Under the pieces are notes generated by a model. The model was not told where the DNA came from. It did not search any database and saw only the letters and a list, made by a program, of their open reading frames with translations. From positions 1 through 33,610 of the forward strand of contig NZ_BCQP01000007.1 of assembly GCF_001552135.1 (NCBI RefSeq): a stretch of DNA of 33,610 nucleotides. The letters are read 5' to 3'. Made by a program: the position numbers and the translations under genes. Shown one piece after another: positions 25,513 to 33,610 of this stretch (position 1 is its first letter; each line of letters opens with the position of its first letter). Origin of the DNA: Actinomadura chibensis NBRC 106107 (GTDB lineage: Bacteria > Actinomycetota > Actinomycetes > Streptosporangiales > Streptosporangiaceae).

Positions 25513-26478
25513 GTGCTCGACGACTTCATCAATCAATTCTGGCCGTCGACCATCGACGGGCTTGCGCTGGGCGCGATCTACGCCCTGCTTGCCCTGGGCT
25601 ACACGATGGTCTACGGCGTCCTCCGGCTGATCAACTTCGCACATGCCGACGTCTTCATGGTCGGGACGTTCGCGGCGCTGTGGTCCGTCCGGACCCTCGG
25701 CGTCTCCGACGTGGGCGGCATCACCCTGATCGGTGTGGTGGTGCTCATGGCGGTCGTGGCCGGCGGGGTCGCCGGCGGCGGCGCGATGCTCCTGGAGGTG
25801 ACGGCCTACCGGCCGCTCCGCAAACGGGGGGCGTCGCGGCTCGCGGCGCTGATCTCCGCCATCGGCGCGTCCATCTTCATCCAGCAGCTGATGGGCGCGG
25901 TCGTGATCCACCGGGTGTTCGGCACCTCGAAGGAGGGCGGGAAGCTCGACGTCAACGAGCATTTCAAGAAGCTCTCCGACGTGGTGGACGTCGGCCCGGT
26001 CCTCATCCGCAACGACCAGCTCATCGTCTTCGTCGGCGCGGTGCTGATGATGGTCGCGCTCGACCAGTTCGTGAACCGGACGAAGCTCGGCCGCGGCATC
26101 CGCTCCACCGCCCAGGACCCGGAGACCGCGGTCCTCATGGGCGTCAACATCGACCGCGTCGTGTCCACGACGTTCCTCGTCGGCGGCGTCATGGCGGGCG
26201 TCGCCGCGGCGCTGTACTTCCTGCGCTTCGAGAGCACCAACTACTTCGTCGGGTTCCTGCTCGGCATCAAGGCGTTCACGGCCGCGGTGCTCGGCGGCAT
26301 CGGCAACATCCGCGGCGCCCTCGCGGGCGGCTTCACGCTCGGGCTCCTGGAGATGTACGGGTCGAGCCTGTTCGGGTCGCAGTGGCGCGACGTCGTCGCC
26401 TTCTCCTTGCTGATCCTCGTCCTGATGTTCCGTCCCACCGGCATCCTCGGTGAGTCCCTCCAGCAGGCGCGCGCATGA
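25513..26478 (+). CDS. livH: Branched-chain amino-acid-type ABC transporter permease, LivH type
   Basis: The 321-residue integral membrane protein has about eight hydrophobic segments. It begins with the family pattern DGLALGAIYALLALGYTMVYGVLRLINFAHAD and holds GRGIRSTAQDPETAVLMGVN, the cytosolic loop that contacts the ATPases. Near the C-terminus KAFTAAVLGGIGNIRGALAGG is another LivH hallmark. The pair LivH/LivM forms the membrane channel. The start is GTG 25513, with AAAGG about 9 nt upstream. The stop overlaps the livM start (ATGA), implying coupled translation and equal stoichiometry. It is separated from livK by a strong terminator. Confidence 0.95.
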   Translation: MLDDFINQFWPSTIDGLALGAIYALLALGYTMVYGVLRLINFAHADVFMVGTFAALWSVRTLGVSDVGGITLIGVVVLMAVVAGGVAGGGAMLLEVTAYRPLRKRGASRLAALISAIGASIFIQQLMGAVVIHRVFGTSKEGGKLDVNEHFKKLSDVVDVGPVLIRNDQLIVFVGAVLMMVALDQFVNRTKLGRGIRSTAQDPETAVLMGVNIDRVVSTTFLVGGVMAGVAAALYFLRFESTNYFVGFLLGIKAFTAAVLGGIGNIRGALAGGFTLGLLEMYGSSLFGSQWRDVVAFSLLILVLMFRPTGILGESLQQARA

Positions 26479-27650
26479 ACCTCACGAAGAACGGAAACGG
26501 AAACGACGGCCCGGGCGGCGTCCAGGCGTACCGCGACAGGCTGTCCCTCGACCCGCTCCGCAACGCCTGGTCGACCGCTCCCGGCCCGGTCCGCTGGGCC
26601 GTGTACCTCCTGCTCGTCGTCGGCGGGCTGCTCCTGCCGAGCCAGTCGATCGGCGAGTTCATGGCGCCGAGCGGCAGCGACTGGCCGTCCATGCTCAGCA
26701 ACCAGATCGCGATCTACGTGCTCCTCGCCCTCGGCCTGAACGTGGTGGTCGGCATGGCCGGCCTCCTCGACCTCGGGTACGTGGCGTTCTACGCGGTCGG
26801 CGGCTACACGATGGCGATCTTCGCCACGAAGTACGGCTGGTCGTTCTGGGAGTCGCTGTTCCTCGCGATCGCGTTCGCGGGGCTGTCCGGGCTGATCCTC
26901 GGCGCGCCGACGCTGCGGCTGCGCGGCGACTACCTGGCGATCGTCACGCTCGGCTTCGGCGAGATCGTCAAGCGGACGGCGAACAACAGCTCCTACGTGA
27001 ACGGCCCCCGCGGCGTCCAGGGCATCCCGCACCCGCCGACCCTGTCGGAGTTCGAGATCTTCGGCGTCCAGCCGCTCAAGTACGGGCTGCTGGACTCGCG
27101 GCCGTACTACTACCTGCTCCTGCTGTTCATCATCATCGCGATCGTCTTCGTGAAGCGACTCGAGCGGTCCAGGGTGGGCCGCGCGTGGGCCTCGATCCGC
27201 GAGGACGAGGACGCGGCCGAGCTGATGGGCGTCCCGACGTTCAAGTTCAAGCTGGCCGCGTTCGCGATCGGCGCGGCGATCGGCGGCAGCGGCGGCGTCG
27301 TGTTCGCCTCGCAGCAGACGTCGATCAACCCGCAGAACTTCGAGTTCCTCGTGTCGGCGCTGATCCTCGCCGGCGTGGTGCTCGGCGGCTCGGGCAACAT
27401 CCCCGGCGTCATGCTCGGCGCGGCGGTGCTCGCCTGGCTCCCCGAGCGCTTCCGGTTCCTGTCGGACTACCGGATGCTGATCTTCGGCGCCGCGCTGGTG
27501 CTCATGATGATCTTCCGTCCGGAGGGCCTGTGGCCGTCCCGGCAGCGCAAGGCCGAGCTGGCCGAGGGCACCGGCGGCATGGGCAGTATGGGAGCCGAGG
27601 TGGCCGGGCCCGGGCAGGCGGCCGGCCCCGCCGCGGAGGAGGGCAAGTGA
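26475..27650 (+). CDS. livM: Branched-chain amino-acid-type ABC transporter permease, LivM type
   Basis: The 391-residue protein is the second membrane subunit. A hydrophilic N-terminus of ~35 residues precedes several membrane segments. Family motifs include LALGLNVVVGMAGLLDLGYVAFYAVGGY shortened here, LRGDYLAIVTLGFGEIVK, NGPRGVQGIP and the coupling-loop segment GRAWASIREDEDAAELMGV. A Gly/Ala/Glu-rich tail (about 355-391) extends beyond the last helix. The start ATG overlaps the livH stop, and its own stop overlaps the livG start (GTGA), so livH, livM and livG are translationally linked. Confidence 0.95.
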   Translation: MNLTKNGNGNDGPGGVQAYRDRLSLDPLRNAWSTAPGPVRWAVYLLLVVGGLLLPSQSIGEFMAPSGSDWPSMLSNQIAIYVLLALGLNVVVGMAGLLDLGYVAFYAVGGYTMAIFATKYGWSFWESLFLAIAFAGLSGLILGAPTLRLRGDYLAIVTLGFGEIVKRTANNSSYVNGPRGVQGIPHPPTLSEFEIFGVQPLKYGLLDSRPYYYLLLLFIIIAIVFVKRLERSRVGRAWASIREDEDAAELMGVPTFKFKLAAFAIGAAIGGSGGVVFASQQTSINPQNFEFLVSALILAGVVLGGSGNIPGVMLGAAVLAWLPERFRFLSDYRMLIFGAALVLMMIFRPEGLWPSRQRKAELAEGTGGMGSMGAEVAGPGQAAGPAAEEGK

Positions 27651-28450
27651 GCGTGGACAAGGGCGCCGGGAAAGGCGCCGCGCCCGTGCTGGAGCTGCGG
27701 GACGTCGTCATGCGGTTCGGCGGCGTCGTCGCGCTCAACAAGGTGAACCTCACGATCGGCGAGGGCGACATCTTCGCGCTGATCGGCCCGAACGGGGCCG
27801 GGAAGACGACGGTGTTCAACGTCACCACCGGCGTGTACCGGCCCACCGAGGGCCAGGTCGTCTTCGGCGGGAAGCGCATCGACGGCAAGAAGCGGTACGT
27901 CGTCACGAAGCTCGGCGTGGCGCGGACGTTCCAGAACGTCCGGCTGTTCCACAACATGACGGCGATCGAGAACGTCCTCGTGGGCGCGGACGCCCACCAC
28001 CGGACGGGCTTCGTCGGCGCGTCCCTCGGCCTGCCCTGGCACCGCCGGGAGGAGCGCCAGGGCCGGGAGAAGGCCCGCGAGCTGCTGGAGCTCGTGGGCA
28101 TCCCGCACCGCGGCGAGGAGGCGGCGAAGAACCTCCCGTACGGCGACCAGCGGCGGCTGGAGATCGCGCGGGCGCTCGCCACCGACCCGAAGCTGCTGCT
28201 GCTGGACGAGCCCGCCGCCGGCATGAACCCGGCGGAGAAGGTCGCCCTGCAGCAGCTCATCCGCACGATCCGCGACACGGGCGTGACGGTCCTGCTGATC
28301 GAGCACGACATGAGCCTCGTGATGGGGATCAGCGACCGGGTCGCGGTCCTGGACTTCGGCCAGAAGATCGCGGACGGGCTGCCCGCCGAGGTGCAGAACG
28401 ACCCGCGCGTCATCGAGGCGTACCTGGGGGCTCCCGCCGATGCTTCTTGA
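27647..28450 (+). CDS. livG: Branched-chain amino-acid-type ABC transporter ATPase, LivG type
   Basis: The 267-residue ATPase powers transport together with LivF. It has the Walker A GPNGAGKT at 47-54, the Q-loop region VARTFQNVRLF, a signature altered to LPYGDQRRLEIARAL at 163-177 as is usual for LivG, the Walker B LLLLDEP with Asp187 and Glu188, and His220 in LLIEHDMSLV. The insert between ~113 and 160 is typical of LivG. GTG 27647 overlaps the livM stop and has GGAGGA 6 nt upstream; GTG 27653 is a weaker option. The gene overlaps livF by 11 nt. Confidence 0.96.
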   Translation: MSVDKGAGKGAAPVLELRDVVMRFGGVVALNKVNLTIGEGDIFALIGPNGAGKTTVFNVTTGVYRPTEGQVVFGGKRIDGKKRYVVTKLGVARTFQNVRLFHNMTAIENVLVGADAHHRTGFVGASLGLPWHRREERQGREKARELLELVGIPHRGEEAAKNLPYGDQRRLEIARALATDPKLLLLDEPAAGMNPAEKVALQQLIRTIRDTGVTVLLIEHDMSLVMGISDRVAVLDFGQKIADGLPAEVQNDPRVIEAYLGAPADAS

Positions 28451-29195
28451 GATCAAGGACATCCACGTCCACTACGGAAAGATCGCGGCGCTCAAGGGCA
28501 TCTCCGCGTCGGTCGACCAGGGCGAGATCGTCACGCTGATCGGCGCGAACGGCGCCGGGAAGACGACGACGCTGAAGACGATCTCCGGGCTGCGCTCGCT
28601 GTCGCGCGGGTCGATCCACTTCGACGGGCGCGACATCAGCGGCATGCAGGGGCACAAGCGCGTGCGCGTCGGCATCGGGCAGGCGCCCGAGGGGCGCGGC
28701 GTCTTCCCCGGCATGACCGTCGAGGAGAACCTCCTCATGGGCGCCTACGCTCGCAGGGACGACCCGTCCAAGGAGCTGAAGGAGGCCTACGATCTGTTCC
28801 CCCGGCTCTACGAGCGCCGCAGGCAGGCGGGCGGCACGATGTCCGGGGGCGAGCAGCAGATGCTCGCGATCGGCCGGGCGCTGATGGCCAAGCCCAAGGT
28901 GCTCCTGCTGGACGAGCCGTCCATGGGGCTCGCGCCCATGCTCGTCCAGCAGATCTTCACGATCATCCAGGAGATCAACCGGCGCGGCACGACCGTGCTG
29001 CTGGTGGAGCAGAACGCCCAGCAGGCGCTCCAGATCGCGCACCGCGCGTACGTGCTGGAGACCGGCCGGGTGGTGAAGTCGGCGCCCGCCGCCGAACTGC
29101 TCGACGACCCGCAGGTCCGCGCCGCCTACCTCGGCGGCGACCTCGGCGAGGACGCGGCCGCCGCGGACGCGCCGCCGCCGGAGGAGGCCGGGTAG
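28440..29195 (+). CDS. livF: Branched-chain amino-acid-type ABC transporter ATPase, LivF type
   Basis: The 251-residue protein is the second ATPase. Walker A GANGAGKT is at 35-42, the signature MSGGEQQMLAIGRAL begins at 134, and Walker B LLLDEP ends in Asp158-Glu159. The H-loop histidine is replaced by Gln191 in LLVEQNAQQAL, which is the normal state in LivF and not a defect. An acidic Ala/Pro-rich tail (GEDAAAADAPPPEEAG) closes the protein. ATG 28440 lies inside the end of livG, so translation is coupled. A strong terminator follows the stop and ends the operon. Confidence 0.96.
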   Translation: MLLEIKDIHVHYGKIAALKGISASVDQGEIVTLIGANGAGKTTTLKTISGLRSLSRGSIHFDGRDISGMQGHKRVRVGIGQAPEGRGVFPGMTVEENLLMGAYARRDDPSKELKEAYDLFPRLYERRRQAGGTMSGGEQQMLAIGRALMAKPKVLLLDEPSMGLAPMLVQQIFTIIQEINRRGTTVLLVEQNAQQALQIAHRAYVLETGRVVKSAPAAELLDDPQVRAAYLGGDLGEDAAAADAPPPEEAG

Positions 29196-29204
29196 CCGTT
29201 CGGC

Positions 29205-29246
29205 GCGCGCCCGCCGGGTCCACGCGACCCGGCGGGCGCGCTTTTT
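29205..29246 (+). terminator. Intrinsic terminator of the liv operon
   Basis: A perfect 16-bp GC-rich stem (29205-29220 with 29226-29241) with a CACGC loop is followed by TTTTT, 10 nt after the livF stop. It also separates livF from the convergent lipoprotein gene. Confidence 0.9.
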
Positions 29247-29257
29247 CGCGTCCTTGG

Positions 29258-29845
29258 TCAGGGCAGTCCGATCTCGGCGGGCGCGGGCTGGCTGACCGCG
29301 CCGACCGGCGGCGACCCGTAGAGCCGGACGGCCTTGGCCTTCGCGCCGCGCGGGACGTCGAACCACAGGTCGAACTCGACGCGCATGGACGCCCCGACGG
29401 ACAGCCGCTCCGGCTGCCGCTTGATCATCGTCGCGTTGACGTCGGGGGAGTAGGCCCTGCCGTCGGCGGTGACGAGCCGCTGCTTCCAGGTGTCGAAGAC
29501 CTGGATGTCGCGCCCGGTGTTGACGGCGAGGAGGCGGATCCGGGTGAAGGCGCCCTTGGCGTCCATCGCGGCGTGGGTGCCCATCACGTCCGTCATGCCC
29601 TGGCGGAAGCCGATCACGGTGAAGCTCATGTCGGCGCTGCGTCCCGTCCTGCCCTGGGGGACGGCCTCGCCTTCACGGGCCGTCTCGGCCGGGATCTTGT
29701 AGGCGGGCGGCGCCTTGGCGTGCCCGGACCCGGAGCAGCCCGCGAGGGCCGCGGCGAGCGCGAGCACGAGGGCGACGGTGGGCGCGGCGGGTGCGCGGCC
29801 TGCGCGCGGCCGTGTCCCGCGGACGTGCGTGCTACGGGAGCGCAT
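29258..29845 (-). CDS. DUF4352-like lipoprotein
   Basis: The 195-residue protein starts with a basic region and a hydrophobic core ending in the lipobox LAGC (Cys37), so it is predicted to be exported and lipidated by Lgt. The mature part (SFTVIGFRQG, FTRIRLLAVNTGRDIQVFD, LVTADGRAYSPD, GASMRVEFDLWFDVPRGAKA, VRLYGSP) follows the immunoglobulin-like beta pattern of DUF4352/telokin-like proteins. Such proteins are common on actinobacterial surfaces; no enzymatic role is known. ATG 29845 is chosen over an upstream in-frame start at 29911 because it directly begins a normal signal peptide and a TACGTT -10 box ends 6 nt before it. It converges on livF. Confidence 0.88.
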   Translation of the reverse strand: MRSRSTHVRGTRPRAGRAPAAPTVALVLALAAALAGCSGSGHAKAPPAYKIPAETAREGEAVPQGRTGRSADMSFTVIGFRQGMTDVMGTHAAMDAKGAFTRIRLLAVNTGRDIQVFDTWKQRLVTADGRAYSPDVNATMIKRQPERLSVGASMRVEFDLWFDVPRGAKAKAVRLYGSPPVGAVSQPAPAEIGLP

Positions 29846-29851
29846 GTCCGG

Positions 29852-29857
29852 AACGTA
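29852..29857 (-). promoter_or_regulatory. Putative -10 box for leaderless lipoprotein transcript
   Basis: On the minus strand TACGTT ends 6 nt before ATG 29845, with no ribosome binding site between. Confidence 0.4.
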
Positions 29858-29970
29858 CGGCGGATCGGGGCGCGGGTGAACGCGCCGGGGCGTTTCGCAA
29901 CGCAACCGCAACCACTGTCGGCCCTACACCGGTGTCGGCATACCGGGTTCCGGGCCCGGACATGCGTTGA

Positions 29971-30039
29971 CCCGGGATCACCTTTGGGGCCGTACGAACC
30001 TTCCCCGGGCGCGTACGTTGTCTACTCGGTGATCCCGGG
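29971..30039. repeat. 12-bp inverted repeat in the lipoprotein-thioesterase gap
   Basis: CCCGGGATCACC (29971-29982) is the exact reverse complement of GGTGATCCCGGG (30028-30039), separated by 45 nt. Between them GTACG occurs twice. The 29846-30134 gap holds no gene that I can support; the repeat could be a regulator site or a structured RNA. Confidence 0.6.
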
Positions 30040-30134
30040 CCGTTCCGTGCCACGCTACAGACCTCGGGCGGCGCATCGCAAAGAAAGTCCGGATCGTGCC
30101 GTTTCGACCCGATCGGCCGTCCGGACCGCTCCGG

Positions 30135-30560
30135 TCAGCCGCCGGGCGCGTCCCGGAGCATGCAGGTCAGCCGGGCCGTGCAGACCCGGCGGTCCCGGTC
30201 GTCGGTGAGGACGATCTCGTAGGTGGCGAGCGTCCGGCCGCCGTGCGTGCGCGTCGCGACGCCCGTCACGTGCCCCTCCGTCGCCGACCTGTGGTGCGTG
30301 GCGTTGATCTCGACGCCGACCGCGATCCGCCCCGGACCCGCGTGCAGCGCCGCGCCGACGGACCCGAGCGACTCCGCGAGGACGCACGACGCGCCCCCGT
30401 GCAGCAGCCCGTACGGCTGGGTGTTGCCCTTCACCGGCATCCGGCCGACGACCCGCTCCGGCGACGCCTCCAGGACCTCGACGCCCATGGCCTTAGCCAG
30501 ATCGCCGTACGCGTCGGGCCCGGCGCCGTCCAGGGGGCCCGCGCCGTCCGTCTCAGTCAC
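30135..30560 (-). CDS. Hotdog-fold (PaaI-type) thioesterase
   Basis: The 141-residue protein belongs to the PaaI/4HBT-like hotdog thioesterases that hydrolyse acyl- or aryl-CoA esters. The hallmark is QPYGLLHGGASCVLAESLGS, with His54-Gly-Gly and the likely general base Glu63. VGVEINATHHRSATEGHVTGVA and the final strand RVCTARLTCML complete the fold. The substrate is unknown; menaquinone-pathway DHNA-CoA thioesterases and PaaI look alike at this level. I chose GTG 30560 (MTETDG), which has AGGG about 6 nt upstream; GTG 30566 is possible. It is divergent from polA, with ~100 nt between. Confidence 0.9.
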   Translation of the reverse strand: MTETDGAGPLDGAGPDAYGDLAKAMGVEVLEASPERVVGRMPVKGNTQPYGLLHGGASCVLAESLGSVGAALHAGPGRIAVGVEINATHHRSATEGHVTGVATRTHGGRTLATYEIVLTDDRDRRVCTARLTCMLRDAPGG

Positions 30561-30651
30561 TTGCACCCTGCCTTCCCTCGGGGCCTTCCTGTGGGGACGA
30601 CCTCGGAGACCGGGAGACACCGGCCTCAGCGAAACTGTCGTGGACGCAGAC

Positions 30652-30657
30652 TAGAGT
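30652..30657 (+). promoter_or_regulatory. Putative -10 box for leaderless polA transcript
   Basis: TAGAGT ends 6 nt before GTG 30664, with no ribosome binding site. Confidence 0.5.
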
Positions 30658-30663
30658 CCTGGT

Positions 30664-33354
<2,691 letters not shown>

Positions 33355-33420
33355 CACCAGCGCCCCCGACCTGCCCGCCACACCAAACACCCCACCCAGC
33401 CACCCGACAGCCCCCGCGCG

Positions 33421-33576
33421 GCCTGAACCTAAGCCGGGCCTGGCCAGCCCACCCCCGACCCCAGCTCGTACCTGAGCCGGACCTGGAACGAACCTGCCCC
33501 GGCCCTAGATCAAACCTGAGCTGAACTGGTTGGAATCTGAACCGGGACCCTGGGTTGAACCTGAGCCGGGGTAACG
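33421..33576. repeat. Degenerate ~21-24-nt tandem repeats after polA
   Basis: About six imperfect units resembling GAACCTGAGCCGGACCTGG follow one another (for example CCTGAACCTAAGCCGGGCC, TACCTGAGCCGGACCTGG, AAACCTGAGCTGAACTGG, TTGAACCTGAGCCGGGG). Open frames exist through them but have no recognisable protein features, so I regard the region as non-coding. No clear polA terminator was seen. Confidence 0.55.
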
Positions 33577-33579
33577 GTT

Positions 33580-33610
33580 CGTGCGGCCGGAGGGCGGCCA
33601 CGCCCTCCGG
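33580..33610. repeat. Palindromic repeat element, copy 2 (cut by window end)
   Basis: Positions 33580-33596 equal the 17-nt arm at 17046-17062; the loop is GCCA and the second arm begins at 33601 but is cut at the window edge. Relative to copy 1 the loop is complementary, so the element is inverted. Confidence 0.75.

Noticed and set aside
28977..29030. Missing H-loop histidine in LivF as a sign of inactivation
   Set aside because: Gln at this position (VEQNA) is normal for LivF proteins.

Overview
The window is about 33.6 kb of very GC-rich chromosomal DNA from an actinomycete. The evidence is strong G/C bias at third codon positions, many GTG and TTG starts, probable leaderless mRNAs, and a core gene order (trpC-trpB-trpA, thiol oxidation genes, lgt, gltB-gltD, pyk, pdtaR, liv transporter, polA) of the kind known from Streptomyces, Mycobacterium and relatives. 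A filamentous genus such as Actinomadura or a neighbour is my guess; the sequence does not prove it. No insertion sequence, phage, CRISPR array or plasmid gene was seen.

Layout. 1-945: the 3' end of an OmpR-type response regulator with a degenerate receiver, then a DUF2752 membrane protein. 1048-4007: the trpC, trpB, trpA operon, with a possible one-Trp leader peptide and hairpin between trpC and trpB. 4232-10546: an envelope block with a VKOR-type oxidase, two DsbA-like thioredoxin-fold proteins, prolipoprotein diacylglyceryl transferase (lgt) with a long acidic tail, a VIT1/CCC1-type transporter, and two tandem paralogous membrane-anchored proteins of no family I recognise. 10870-16950: gltB and gltD, the two subunits of NADPH-type glutamate synthase. 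16952-17083: three consecutive hairpins, one of which recurs inverted at the end of the window. 17150-21209: an accessory block with an AraC-type regulator plus VOC protein, a PLP-dependent decarboxylase, a second AraC-type regulator and a divergent DJ-1/PfpI protein. 21373-23935: pyk, a minus-strand tRNA with anticodon CAA but a short variable loop, and pdtaR (receiver plus ANTAR). 24226-29195: a complete branched-chain amino-acid-type ABC transporter, livK-H-M-G-F. 29258-30560: a DUF4352-like lipoprotein and a hotdog thioesterase, both on the minus strand. 30664-33354: polA, followed by degenerate short repeats.

How the parts work together. VKOR and the DsbA-like proteins form a plausible oxidative folding system for exported proteins. 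Lgt acts on lipoproteins such as the LivK-type binding protein and the DUF4352 protein found here. The paralogous exported pair carries two cysteines with identical spacing and could be a client of the thiol oxidation system. GltBD and the trp genes serve amino acid synthesis, and the liv system serves amino acid uptake.

Most notable regulatory observations: operators resembling the DasR (GntR-family) dre sequence lie upstream of both gltB and pyk; eight genes have a TANNNT -10 box 6-8 nt before the start codon, suggesting leaderless transcripts; and a strong intrinsic terminator sits between livK and livH.
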